Source: Symsagittifera roscoffensis (Eukaryota > Xenacoelomorpha > Acoela > Convolutidae). Taken from it: a DNA stretch of 64,000 bases. The translations under genes were made by a program, and so were the position numbers. Location: the NCBI RefSeq assembly GCF_963678635.1, contig NC_087068.1, forward strand, positions 53,530,213 through 53,594,212. The letters run 5' to 3'. Positions within the stretch are counted from its first letter, which is position 1, and every line of letters starts with the position of its first letter. The notes under the pieces are model-generated. The model was not told where the DNA came from. It saw only the letters and a list, made by a program, of their open reading frames with translations, and made no database searches. Positions 34,272-45,515 of this stretch are shown here, one piece after another.

Positions 34272-34960
34272 CAGTGACGTGCGCTGAAATTTTTTGAGGG
34301 GGGCGGTTTGATTTTTTCTGCAGAAAAAGTTCAAAAAAAACTGAATTAAAAAAATAAAGGTACACAATTTATACAGAAAGTAACAAGTCGGCAATTTTTG
34401 AAATGCTGTGCAATGAACAATTTGTAGAAACTGTAAAAGTCGGTTTTTGGAGCCGAGTTTTTTGATGATTTCATCTACGTCAAGGACTTATTTTTTATGG
34501 ATATACAAAAGAGCCAGCGATGATAGCGGGTCTTCCCGCATCGCTGATCTCAAGTATGTTTTCAGCAGTTTCATCGCGGGAAAGGATTGTGTAGCCTTGC
34601 AGACAGTGACAGTGAAGCTTGCAATTTTTTGCATAAGGGCGTACACTGTGGGCATTAAAGTCTTTGAGGGTTGGCCTAAAATTTCTTTAAAGGTCAATGG
34701 AGGCAAAGCGTTGACGGACCATGTGTTTTTTTTCAAACTGAAGCTCAGATTCAAAGTTTGAATCCTGAAGAATTTCGGAATGAAGCGCTAGGGTTTAGTC
34801 AAAATCCTTCGCCTCAACTGAGTTCCAAACCAGGTATGCTGGAAGAAGTTAAATGAGATGCACTACTTGTAGGGTTGCATCTGCGAAACTTTCCTTCAAA
34901 TCTTGCAAGATAACCGCCTTTACAGATAACCTTAATTCAAGCAACATTTTGAGTTTTGTG
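34272..34960 (-). pseudogene. Relic of an hAT-superfamily transposase, C-terminal end
   Basis: On the minus strand, 34754-34420 reads as the C-terminal dimerisation region of hAT transposases of the ZMYM/TTF-zinc-finger type. It has a Leu-rich TVYALMQKI..F.VTVC stretch, then SFPAMKLLKTYLRSAM and LSSLALLYIHK, followed after an in-frame TAA by DVDEIIKKLGSKN. A frameshift lies near 34690; upstream pieces up to about 34930 fall in another frame with further stops. The plus-strand start CAGTGACGTGCGC with a nearby GAGGGGGGCGG at 34272 looks like the element's terminal repeat on the side expected for the gene's 3' end. I did not find the other terminus. Confidence 0.7.
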
Positions 34961-35671
34961 AGTTGTTTCCGCAACTAGGACGCTCCCTTTGTTCTTCTTT
35001 TGTTCTTTGTTTTTAACATGATTTAACCTGTATAAAAACTTAACAAATTTAAAGACTTGTCTCTGGAATCCAGAAACATGCAGACACAAAATTGTGCGCC
35101 TCGTAATGAAGATCTTCAAAAATATGATTACTTTGGGAAAAAAAAGTTTACGCAAGAAGACAATTTATAGCGTATGAGTAGGGAGGGATCATTATCTGTA
35201 ACAAGTAGAAACATTCGAATACTTGAACAAATCATCAGAAAATAATTTAAAAAGAAAAATATAACCTCATAAAAAGATAAGCATAATTATTTACCAGATT
35301 TATGTGAACTCAACATACAAAATATCTCAAACTAAACGACTGTATTCATCAAAATTTTCAGAAAAATAACAAAAGTTGAAATTTAACCGCTAGAGTTTCA
35401 AAACTAGATGAAAAATTCCAATAAAGCCAAGAAATATGTTATCGAAAACTATAATTTGAAATGCATAAATTATAGCGACAACTTGAGACTATTTTACATT
35501 ACAAAACATGAAAAATGAGCATTTTTATGAACATTTTAAAAATTCATTGTTTAACTTCATTTTTTATCCAAACTTAAACTCAAAAGTCTTTGTGTACCAT
35601 AGTCTTGTTGGATCTCCAATGTTTTTTCTGGCGCTCAGAACAAAGTTTTGTGAAAAAATTTCATTAGGTAG
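34961..35671. other. Unassigned AT-rich stretch
   Basis: No gene supportable. It may include further decayed hAT sequence. Confidence 0.35.
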
Positions 35672-35790
35672 CTATTTTGCAAGATTCTTGCAAGAAAACC
35701 TTACTCTTGCAAAATTTGGCAAGATAACCTCATTCTTGCAAGATCTTGTAAGATAACCTGAATCTTGTAAGATCCTACAAAATAACCCTC
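35672..35790. repeat. Short tandem repeat of TCTTGCAAGAT.ACC units
   Basis: About four to five imperfect units of 20-30 bp carry CTTGCAAG (itself a palindrome) followed by ATAACCT or AAAACCT. The phrase ATCTTGCAAGATAACC also occurs at about 34898, so the unit is dispersed locally. Confidence 0.6.
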
Positions 35791-36128
35791 CTCGATCGAC
35801 TAGGTAACAAATGAAAGTGGCTGATAAAAAAAACGTATTCTATGACTTTATCTGTTTAAACAACTAGCCCTAGAACACATTTTATGTGAAAACTTTCATA
35901 ACACATTTTATGACAAAAAATATTTGTATATAATATAGCATAAAGTAAGTTAATTCATAAATTGAACTGTGGTTTTATTTTTTGTTAATGACGGACTGTT
36001 TTTTATTAACAACACTTCTCGAATTGCATTTTTTGCCTTTTATCGTAGAAGTGTAATCTGTATGCAACAAGACTTATTTTAGACGTTATTTTGTTCATTC
36101 GCAAAAAGTCGAGTGAACTACCATAAAA
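35791..36128. other. Unassigned AT-rich stretch
   Basis: Nothing recognisable; AT-rich DNA upstream of a miniature element. Confidence 0.4.
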
Positions 36129-36388
36129 GGGGACCGACTTTTTACCAGACCGACCTTTTACCAGAAAAGTTGTAACATGGATCTTTTACCAGACTCGATA
36201 AACAAATTCGATTGAAAGATCGTTTAGTCTGGTTAAAGGCAAGTTTCACAGCGAATTTTTGTTCGTTCTAATCGCTTCCTTTTTAAATTTCCCCTTAATT
36301 TAAACGTATTTTAAAAAAATTATTGCATTGCGGTCTGCTTAAAATACGGTCTGGTAAAACGTTGAACTGGTAAAAGACCTAGCCCCCA
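36129..36388. mobile_element. Miniature element with TTTTACCAG subterminal repeats, upstream of actin
   Basis: The left part carries TTTTTACCAGACCG, CTTTTACCAG and CTTTTACCAGACTCG. The right part carries the inverse: CGGTCTGGTAAAACG and CTGGTAAAAGACC. The ends are GGGGACCG and GCCCCCA. The 6 bp ATAAAA borders both sides (36123-36128 and 36389-36394) and could be a target duplication, though chance is possible in AT-rich DNA. It lies about 190 bp upstream of the actin ATG and may have changed the promoter region. Confidence 0.6.
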
Positions 36389-36576
36389 ATAAAAGGAACG
36401 GCTTGCGGCTTCTTTTCAAAAGAAAGTGGCATTAAGTCACCGAAAACATAACATCGGTACATGTTCGGCCACTTGTTTACTTTGCAACTTCATTAGTGCC
36501 ATTGATCAGCTCTAAAACAGATTAAAGTTTCTTTTGTGCAAGCTAGAAAATCTTTCAGTAAACAACAATTCAAAGA

Positions 36577-37949
36577 ATGTGCGATGAAGATGTTGCCGCT
36601 ATTGTCGTTGACAACGGATCCGCAATGGTCAAAGCCGGATTCGCTGGTAAGTTCTTAAAGTCCGATTCGTAACTCAAGATTCAAAACAAATTCGAAAGCC
36701 ATATCTACAAAGAGTGTTGAATCACTAAAATGTCTTGAAATTTCAGGCGATGACGCACCACGAGCAGTGTTTCCTTCAATTGTCGGATATCCCCGTCATC
36801 AAGGAGTCATGGTCGGCATGAAACAGAAAGACTCGTACGTCGGAGACGAGGCGCGGAGCAAGCGTGGAATCCTAACTATCAAATACCCGATTGAGGACGG
36901 ACTCGTGACCAACTGGGATGCCATGGAAAAGATCTGGCACCACACCTTCGATAACGAACTCCGAGTTGCTCCAGAGGAACACCCGGTGCTCCTAACTGAA
37001 GCACCTTTGAACCCGAAGGCAAACAGTGAAAAAATGACTCAGATCATGTTCGAAACCTTCAATTCACCAGCTATGTACTTGGCCATCCAAGCTGCCCTGT
37101 CTCTGTATTCCTCTGGGCGAACAACTGGAATCGTGATGGACTCTGGCCATGGTGTCTCCCACACAGTGCCTATCTACGAGGGATACGCACTGCCTTGTGA
37201 CATCACCCGACTGGATGTTGCCGGCCAAGATCTAACAGGTATGTCAAACTCATTATCAATGATAAGCAAAACTGTTTTTGAATATAAAGAACCCAAAAAA
37301 AACAACAAAAAGTTGGGATTCAACTATAATCTTGCATCTGCCGCATTGAATACAAAGATTAAATTATTTAGACTACTTGAGAAAGATCATGGATGAGCGT
37401 GGAGACTACTATTACTCCGGCCACAATGAGCGAGAAGTCATGCAAGACATCAAGGAGAAGCTGGCCTATACTGCACTCGATTTCGAGCAGGAAATGCAAA
37501 CAGCTGCTTCCAGCTCCAGCCTCGAGAAGACGTACGAGCTTCCCGACGGCCAGGTGATCACAATAGGCAACGAGCGATTCCGATGCCCTGAAGCCCTCTT
37601 CCAACCCGCCTTCATCGGATTGGAATCTGCAGGAGTTCACGAGACAATGTACAACTCAATCATGAAGTGCAATGTCGACCTCCGAAAAGATCTCTACGCC
37701 AACATCGTGTTGTCTGGAGGTACTACTATGTTCCCTGGGTTCGCCGACTGAATGCAAAAGGAGATAACCGCCCTGGCTCCACCAACCACGAAGATTAAGA
37801 TCATCGCTCCTCCCGAAGGGAAGGTCTCGGCCTGGATCGGAGGATCGATATTGGCTTCTCTGCCTACCTTCCCGCAGATGTGGATCAGCAAGAAGGAGTA
37901 CGATGAGTCTGGACCCTCGATTGTGCACCGAAAGTGCTTGCTAAGTTGA
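36577..37949 (+). pseudogene. Actin gene, three exons, with in-frame TGA at the Arg312 codon
   Basis: Exons are 36577-36646, 36747-37238 and 37372-37949, with clean GT-AG introns of 100 and 133 bp (GTAAGT..TTTCAG and GTATGT..ATTTAG). They join to 379 residues plus stop, and one TGA at 37749-37751 interrupts the frame where actins have Arg312; a CGA to TGA transition would explain it. Everything after the TGA remains in frame and actin-like. Other departures from conserved actin positions are His73 to Asp (the methyl-histidine site), Asp157 to His in the nucleotide-binding DSGDG loop, Gly15 to Ala in the first phosphate loop, Arg183 to Gln, and a tail ending KCLLS instead of KCF. Retained introns rule out a processed copy. 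It is either a recently inactivated divergent paralogue or carries a sequencing error. GC content is much higher than in its surroundings. Confidence 0.85.
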
Positions 37950-38666
37950 TAATTCGCCATATTGAAACTTTAATTGATACTAATAGATTTTAGATTTTTG
38001 CCATAGATTTTTTTTGGTTATAAAGTTTATGGCAAAAAATTTAAAACGGCAGCAAAGACTTTATGTTTTACTTAGTTTTCCAAATAAGAAGAGTAAAACG
38101 GAAATTATTCGAGCAATCAAGACGTCAAGAAGTCAGGAAAGTTCGAAAAACCTTAATCGAAATTCAGAAACTGTCAAAACAATTTATCTCAAATTGTTTT
38201 TGAAATTTACTGCCTTTCGACTCTGATCATTTCACAGAATTTGTTCATCGGTTAGGCAAGCAACCTGGATATTAAATGAAAAATGTAAGAAAGATGATTA
38301 TAAATTGCGATGTTTATCCATCAATTAAACAAATTTCCAGACTGATTGCACAAAAAACTAAAATAATAATAGATATTAAATTCGTTTTCAGGAAGGGAAT
38401 AGACTCGGTTTTTATTTACATAAATCAAAACAATTTAAAAATGACATCTTGGAAGAACACCAAAAATGCTACATAGTATTTAAATTTGTGGTGCTGATAA
38501 CAGAAAGTGTAGACCTCAGTGTAGTAGAAACTTTGAGCGTTTGTTCAGAAAAGAATTCGCCAAATATGTTGAAAACCTAGAAGTAGTGATACGTTTATTT
38601 TTTTAGCCACAAAAGTTACAAACTTGTAACAAGCCAATATTTCAGTTTGTTAAAACCAACTGTCAA
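37950..38666. other. Actin 3' flank
   Basis: AT-rich, with no AATAAA in the first 100 bp after the stop. Two short plus-strand frames (38014-38226 and 38276-38476) have no recognisable domain. Confidence 0.4.
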
Positions 38667-38868
38667 ATATACATATTTAAGTTATGATTATTTTAGTTTA
38701 TAGTCCGTTCTTGGCATTGATCTTGATGGTCAGTTGATTGATACCTGCCAATGGCAATGTCCAAATCCAGTGGTGCTGAAACAGTTGACCTTTGCGTTTG
38801 AATAACATAACATGATTTGAATAACTTCACATTCGGATTTTACATTACTGGATCATCGTTTTTCACAT
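38667..38868 (+). repeat. 5' LTR of a decayed gypsy-like element
   Basis: About 200 bp matching 44092-44294 in the same orientation. Shared blocks include AGTTTATAGTCCGTT, GGTGCTGAAACAGTTGACC and TACTGGATCATCG. By eye the copies differ at roughly one position in seven, so insertion is old. The exact ends are approximate. Confidence 0.85.
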
Positions 38869-39268
38869 CGCGCAGACAGCAGCAAACGGCGTTGGGGGAG
38901 GGAAAAAGCCGTAGCGAATTACGGCTTACTTGACCGAGCAAATGCGCCGAGCCTCTAATGCTGTGGGAATTTTGGTTCGCTCTGGGATGTAATCGCGAAG
39001 CATTACTTGAAGACGGTGTCATTCTACTTTGCAAAGACGGTGACGACAGCGAATGTCGCGGCGCTACCGGCGGATGTATTGAACAGGAATCGTGTAGAAG
39101 CGGAACAAATGCTCATCTCAAACGTGTAATTATGTCTTGGGGAATGCGGTCAAGACTAGCTCCACAACTTGCTGCAACTGGATTTTGTTACTATCAGTAA
39201 CCTCGGATACTAGACGAATTTCATGACGTCTTTCAAATGAGAGAAACGAGACATTCGAAACTTAGCAG

Positions 39269-39532
39269 TTGTTGTCGCGTAAGCTGGGGGAGGGAGAATC
39301 CCTTGAACAATTTCACTCTGTATTGAGAGGACTCACGGCTCGATGTCGGATCTTATGGGATGTCTTTGTAAGAAACATGACCAACAAGAAAGCACAAACA
39401 GAGTTTTACCGATCAACCAATACGCCCGACGAAGTATACACGAATTCGTACGAAAAGGGAGATAAGTATGCCAAAAGTAATAAAGTTACAGGCAAGGGAA
39501 AACACCGGCCCCAGCGGGAGCATTACAAATAA
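39269..39532 (+). pseudogene. Gag fragment of the 38.7-44.3 kb element
   Basis: An 87-residue open piece with a GESLEQFHSVLRGLTARC-like helix and a following RNMTNKKAQTEF...GDKYAK pattern, typical of gag capsid in gypsy-like elements of invertebrates. A degraded zinc-knuckle region follows near 39690-39760. Confidence 0.7.
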
Positions 39533-40017
39533 AGCTGAACCGATTAGTTCTATCCGAGGGGGATGCCGATGGCCATTTCAGCGGGGCATGAGAGGATCCT
39601 TTCGAGGAAACGCAAGGGCGGCGCTAGAGGCGATGCTTCAACGGTGATCAGGCATACTTCGAGACGGATCGTATTTCAAAGTGCCAGGTTCGAAATGCTA
39701 CATGCATCTTTTCTTTTATACTAAGAAAACAGAACATTATGAAAGAGCATGCCGCGGAAGCGAGGCGCCCACAGAGGACGGGTCAGTCTCATCGACAGCG
39801 ATACCGGAATAGAGGATCAACAGGCGGAGCACGATGACGTTTCATCCCAACACAATTACTCAGTTGGATGGGTTGATGACCGCCATCCACAATCCCCGGA
39901 TGGGATTTTGATAGTTCCGACAATATCATCGTCTTGTCGAACCGAAAAAAAGAAGGAGGAATTCCAAGTAGCGGGAGTACGATTGCCGATAAAAATTAAC
40001 AAAAATCAATGACGTCG

Positions 40018-40100
40018 TGGATCGATAGTGGGTCGCCTTTTTCAATCTTCACCATTGGTGAGCTCAAAACGACACTGGGGCAAACAGTAAGAAACTACCC
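40018..40100 (+). pseudogene. Aspartic protease fragment
   Basis: In one frame WIDSGSP is read, with the catalytic Asp-Ser-Gly at 40024-40032, followed by a hydrophobic IFTIGELK stretch as expected for a retroelement protease. Stops follow shortly. Confidence 0.7.
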
Positions 40101-40265
40101 TTAGGGGTCGAAGGATGAACAGTTTTGTGATTACGGGACACAACCCGTCGAAGTTCATGGCGAAGGTGAAGGCGAAGCTGACGTGAAATGGATGGTCGGC
40201 GGAGACGTATATCTTTGTGATGGGGGGATACCGCCCGCCAATAATTGGTCGGGGTTTGATGCAAT

Positions 40266-41020
40266 TTGATGCATTTCAGTAAGCAAATTTATGATTTGTT
40301 GAAAAGGGTAGGGCGAAGCTGCAACTATAATGTACAAGCAGATTTCTTCAAAACTTTAACGCCTGTGCAACAGAGAAGCAGACGCGTTCATATCACGCTC
40401 CGGGATAATGTCGATAAAGAAAATGAAATTTTACTAAGCCAGGGGCATATCCAAAAAAACTAAGAGTGTTCGGATAAACACTTTGTATGGCCTATTGTTA
40501 TTTTAGTCAAAAAGGAAGGACGGTTTGGTAAAATTAGCGCTTGAATCACGGTAACTAAGCAAAGAGATACATCAAAAAACAACCAAATGCCGAACATTGA
40601 GGAATTAATGGATACGGCAGGACAAGCAATTAGCAAACAAAATTCGGGTACGGTCTAGTTTACAATCATGTATTTAACCTATGCCTATGGACAGTTACCA
40701 TGAAGTAAGGAGACAAGTAAGCACTGTTATTTCTACATGGTGTGGGGCAAATCCACTGGCACTGACTGATTCAAGATAGGTTTCTACGGACTCACTACGA
40801 TGCCAGCGGAATTCCAACGTGTAATGAATTCCATAATAACCGATTTCCTCAACGGTCATGCGTTCATCAATGATATTATTGTTCTTAAAAGCACAGAAAT
40901 TGAGGACATTGCCCTTGTTCAGAAAATAGTTTAAAAGCTGGATAGTGAAAACATAGCGGTTAAGCTACAAAAGTGCCATTTTGCAAAATTAGAATGCGAA
41001 TCTTTGGGGTATTAAATAAC
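40266..41020 (+). pseudogene. Reverse transcriptase fragments, catalytic box mutated
   Basis: The N-terminal RT region (TPVQQ..RRV...KE.E.LL.QGHIQK-like) is open at 40266-40460. Later pieces in other frames include a MPAEFQRVM-like motif near 40803. The catalytic box reads Phe-Ile-Asn-Asp at 40863-40874 instead of Phe-Ile-Asp-Asp, so one of the two essential aspartates is gone. Confidence 0.75.
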
Positions 41021-41024
41021 AGCC

Positions 41025-41480
41025 TTGGTTACTACACCGTCGGTCCAAAAAACGGCTCCAATCGATAATCTACAACGGCCACAAAGGTTATTGCAATTAA
41101 AACCTTTCATGGGCCCAATACATAGCCTTCACAAAGGTTTGTCGGCTGTTATCAAAACTTCGGCGTCACTACAGCCGCTTCTTAGTGGAAAAAAAACAAA
41201 TTCGTATGGTCAGCCGAGTGCCAACTAGCATTTCAAGCTCTCAAAAACTAAGTAGCGAACTGAAACCTTTTGACGTACACAAAGACATTCGTATCGTATG
41301 CGACGCCAGTTAGACTGCCTAATGAAATTAACAAGAAAAACAAAACGACGTTTGGTCGGTTAACTGGAAGATAAATTGGATCATTCCGTTTGATTTTGAA
41401 ATCGAGCACATGCCGCGGGCAAAACTCCGATTGCTGACTACCTTTCAAAACATTCGGTTGGGGAAGCCCAGAGAATAAGA
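41025..41480 (+). pseudogene. RT thumb/RNase H fragments
   Basis: The open frame at 41025-41228 reads like the RT connection region (IDNLQRP...QLKPFMG.IHSLHK). Near 41265-41310 a FDVHKDIRIVCDAS piece matches the start of RNase H with its first Asp, then a stop. An EIEHMP piece near 41400 is the downstream RNase H end. Confidence 0.7.
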
Positions 41481-41989
41481 AGTAATTATAACATTTTACG
41501 GTAGCAAAAATTACATCAATTATCAAATATCCTGGCTTTTTTCTTCTTAAGCATTAAATCCAATGACTACGAATAATAGAGACATCCCGGTTTCACTCAA
41601 TCAAATTGCAGCATGCAAATACAAGAATCAATTGCCACCGGATTAGGGCTCCCCTGCATGCGGTAAAACGACAGCCGACCCGAACGCTTGTCGAGGGACG
41701 AAAACAGAAAAAACGAGAAAACAAAACAGCTGGCGTCAATACTGAATGTGAGCTAAGTAGGCACATGAACTTTCCCTATTTTCCAATTATGAATATATAT
41801 CTTTCAAAAATTGAATGAATTTCTCGCAAAATATCCAAAGATTAAGTCCGGCAGCGAAATCGAAGTTTTCAAAGAAAGATTAGAGACCAGAACCACAAGA
41901 ACGGTAGAGGCAAAGACCAATACTATTAAATTATTTCCATCAAAATTTAGTGGCAAATTTACCCGCATATTTACCCTGCGAATGTCATC

Positions 41990-43166
41990 ATGAGCGTAAT
42001 ACCGATAGGTTGCAAGTTGGTGAAGAAGTTTAACTTTCGAGACTCAAATGCGTTGATGCACACTACAAAGCAGATCCTCAGCTGGAGGCCATTTGAGACA
42101 TGCTGGTGGAAAAAGACTAACAGTTTGCAGAGAAGGTGAGAGCCAGGGGCTGCTACCTTGGTCAGTACACAAATGAGTTCCACGTGAAGGGCTGGTGCCT
42201 TTGGATGAGCAAACGTTTAACCATCCCGATTTCATTTCGACGACTCATCGTCAACCGAAGTCAGAGTTTTCATCAGGGGAAGTCCAATATGTTTGACGCG
42301 ACGAGGGATATATGATTTCAACATATCCAAACGCCTGACGTCGACGCCGCCGAGGAGTGCCTAGATTGCCCAGCGGTAGGTAAAAACTTTTTAAAAAATT
42401 TTTCCGTAAAAATGAACCAGGTACTGTGTATGTGCCAAAGGAACCGAATGATGATGTTCAACTAGACATCTGGGGATCTATAAAATACCTAAACGAATCG
42501 GATTAACCGTTTTTCTTGATAGCCATCGGCAATGATATCTAATAATAATGACTCTGACAAAGTACTGAAAATCATTTTCAGTGACATATCAAATCTTGGG
42601 GTCCCTCGGAAGATTTACATGGACCAAGGGTCTAGCTTTACCTAGAAAGTAGTTAAATAATTTTGTATTACTGAGGGCATCGAAACGATTTGTTCACCAG
42701 TGAATGATCAAAGAGCCGCCGGGTGCGTCAAACGTACCATAGTAACCATAAAGAACTTCGTTCTAACTTACGCGAAGGAGAAGAACCACAGAATTTTAGA
42801 AATGATGGTTGAAACGGCCCTTGTTGCTCTACGTTTTTGCCAAACGCATTGTTTAAAACGTCGTTATTCGAAACACACCATGGCCGAGAGACGGGCACCG
42901 TACTACGTAATCTAATCGAAAGTCCGTCACTGCAGAGTCAACATTGGAATAAAGTGTTACGTCAAAAATCTGCATGTTTAGACACGGACAAGCCAAGGGC
43001 TCAGAGGATGCTGCACCCCTATAGAACAAACTGGAATATGCGCTCGGATGTCCAATACGACCAAAAAAACATAAGCCATCCAATCAAGGTGATAGAGAAC
43101 CTTGTGACGCGGGACGGGGTGCTCTGTGAAGAAGTTAATGAGAGTGCTACCAACACTAGCAAATGA
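41990..43166 (+). pseudogene. Integrase fragments, catalytic Glu replaced
   Basis: The core starts near 42430 with a VQLDIWG piece (first catalytic Asp) and continues at about 42580-42640 with VPRKIYMDQGSSF (second Asp). Open pieces follow at 42700-42915 and 42837-43166. The third catalytic residue, Glu in GC-x-E-RT, is Lys here (near 42730). Stops and shifts separate the pieces. Confidence 0.75.
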
Positions 43167-43522
43167 CGCAGCCGACGGTCAGAGCTACTATTCCAAAGAA
43201 AAAGAGAGAAGATAAGCAGGTATAGGAAATCAGATAATTAACCAATTGGTAGTCAAGAAATCTGAACACACGATCACGCTTAAAAGCCATTCGATGCTTA
43301 GAAAAAGTTTTGTTGCTGAAAAATGGATGCCAGAAAAAGCAACCGAGGGGCGAAAAATTACAAGTCCGCCCACAGTGACCGGCCCACGGAAAAGCATCGA
43401 TGCGATGAACAAATGCCCTAGCACAGAAAAAGCGGTGACGCGAAGCGCTAAGCAAAAAGGAAAATAGTGGAAAGACGAAGACTAAAACTCTGATTCGGAT
43501 TACGAACCGGCATTGCTGCCGT

Positions 43523-43915
43523 GTGGGGTTGAAGCGCCAGCTAGGGAGATTAGCAATGGCTAGGGTTCAAGCTGAGCAAGTCCAAAAAAGGACGATGTAC
43601 CAAAAACGACGACAAAATTGCAAAAGGAAAAGCAGTCGGATAATCAAGCTAGTTCGGAAAGAACATAAGACAAAGAAGCGGAGGGCGAAAGCTCGCAAGG
43701 GAGCGAAGAAGCAAAACCGGAGAATAAAGGGGCGAAGAAAAAAGCGGGCGGACCAAGAAAGCAGCGCCTGGTGTCGTATTCGAGTCAGGACTCGATCAGC
43801 CAAGACAAGTCGCGCAAGAGGAAGAGCACGCGAAAACGAACGGCCGTCTCCAAATTCAATCACGCGGGACGAGCGAGAAGGGGAGCTATCGGATAAGGGA
43901 CGCGACAACGAATAG
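43523..43915 (+). pseudogene. Lys/Arg-rich tail of the element
   Basis: A 130-codon open frame with extreme Lys/Arg content after the integrase. It begins with GTG, not ATG, so I treat it as the C-terminal low-complexity part of the polyprotein and not as a separate gene. Confidence 0.5.
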
Positions 43916-44091
43916 TTGAAGAGGAGGGAAATAAGGTGTTTTAAGCCTACCAAAAATTTGCCAAATGTGCATTTTGTCACTTAGCCCAGGGAGAGGGTTG
44001 ACCCGTATGGTCTAAAACTCAAATTAGTTAGTTTAACAATTTTTTTTTCATTTATGCTTCTCAAAATTTTCTGAGAAAGAGGGATTTTCAT

Positions 44092-44294
44092 ATATACATA
44101 TTTCAAATATCATAGTTTCAGTTTATAGTCCGTTTTTGGCATTGACCTAGATGGCCAGTTAATTGATACCTGCCAACGGCAATTTCTAAATCCTGTGGTG
44201 CTGAAACAGTTGACCTTTGAGTTTGAATAACATAAAGTTGATTTGATTGATTTTACGTTCAGAACTTGCATTACTGGATCATCGTTTTTCACAT
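44092..44294 (+). repeat. 3' LTR of the decayed gypsy-like element
   Basis: Direct partner of 38667-38868, following a polypurine-like tract. Ends at about TTTTTCACAT. Confidence 0.85.
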
Positions 44295-45377
44295 TATGAA
44301 TGCGGAAAACTATCTTTTTATGCGAGAAAAATAGTAACAATTATGTTCGTATCAGCGCGAAGCCTTGAATGTTTTGACTGCCTTTCAACGTCTATGCAGA
44401 AGTTATAACAAGGAAAAATGAAAAAATTATATATATTAAGAGAAAAAAAAACAAAAAAAAAACAATTTTTTTTAAGTCAAGATTCTTTCAAAAATCATCC
44501 CCCATACGCCATATAAAGTACAAAGTGATAAACTTTGCTCCTAATAACAATTCAGTTATGGCAAACAAGCTCCCTTCAACCAATTTAGAACGCTATCTAA
44601 GATGGATTAAATCTCTGCTTACACGATAATAGAGCGAATTTTATCGCGCGTTAATGGTCCGAAATTGGCCAAAATGGCAGCCTTCAAGCCCCAATAAGTT
44701 TACAAAAATAATCACAGGTGAACGAAAGTCGGAACAAATACTCAGGTAAATTGTATGAGCCATATGCGCGTTCCAATCCACTTCCCGGGTTGAACTGGTC
44801 GAACTGATACAATTGTAAAGAACAGTCTCGGGCTGCCTTGTATAAGCAATGCATACAATTCCATACATGGGAGCCCATGCAACAGTTTTTATCGTACAGT
44901 TTTAAAAAGTTGTTTTTGTAAAAACTTATTGTTCCGGCTTTCGAAGAAAACAGAATATTTATGCTCTGTGTGGTTTTTCTTATTCAATCAACTTTCGCCG
45001 ATCGAAATAACAGTTTTTGAAAATTTATTTTATACCCCAAGGAAGATATTGTTTACAGTCACTTAATTTCGGGCACAATTAAACCAGTTTAGCATAGAGT
45101 TGTGCTGAATCTGAGCATTGTGGTTACATTAAAAAATGACTTGAATTTCCATCGAAAAAGAAACCTCACACACATCTACACTCACACACTAACAACATAA
45201 CCAAAAGATCGTTGAAAAAGTGCCAATGAAATAAGAAATCCGAGAAAAAATGACTGAAACTCTTTCGAGAGTCCAAGATTAAAGACAGCATTTTAGAAGG
45301 CTCCTTGAATTTAGACGTTTAGATTTTTGTCGCTTCTCCGATTCACTGCTTTTTTGCTAGTATACTAACTTCTGCTT
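44295..45377. other. Unassigned stretch
   Basis: AT-rich. Two overlapping minus-strand frames near 44641-44878 have some protein-like composition and one faintly recalls a retroelement integrase end (a DWN..M...Y pattern), but not enough to call. Confidence 0.35.
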
Positions 45378-45515
45378 GCCATTGACTCGTTATCTCCTCC
45401 GCATAGATTTCTTCAGATTCATAGATTTCTTCAGATTCAATAAAAGCCATTGACTCGTTATCTCCTCGGCATAGATTTCTTCTTCGAATTGAAGTTACAG
45501 CTTCGAATTGAAACC
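45378..45515. repeat. 68-bp direct tandem duplication
   Basis: GCCATTGACTCGTTATCTCC and the following CGCATAGATTTCTTC recur with a period of 68 bp (45378 and 45446). The first copy also holds a doubled AGATTTCTTCAGATTCA. Confidence 0.7.

Larger units (their letters stand above)
38667..44294 (+). mobile_element. Decayed Ty3/gypsy-like LTR retrotransposon, 5.6 kb
   Basis: Two LTRs flank plus-strand fragments in the order gag, aspartic protease, RT, RNase H, integrase and a basic tail, which is the Ty3/gypsy order (integrase after RNase H). A purine tract GAGAAAGAGGGA (44073-44084) sits just before the 3' LTR, as a polypurine tract should. The primer binding site after the 5' LTR is not recognisable. 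Multiple stops, frameshifts and lost catalytic residues make it non-functional. GC content is higher than in the flanking DNA. It is not closely related to the 3.4-9.6 kb element. Confidence 0.9.

Noticed and set aside
37749-37751. Programmed readthrough or selenocysteine at the actin TGA
   Set aside because: Next codons are ATG CAA, not a known readthrough context; actin has Arg here; no selenocysteine element sought or seen.
43523-43915. Independent basic-protein gene
   Set aside because: Starts with GTG, lies directly after integrase remains of a dead element; better read as its C-terminal tail.
44641-44878. Possible integrase remnant on the minus strand
   Set aside because: Only a faint DWN..M...Y resemblance; no neighbouring element structure.
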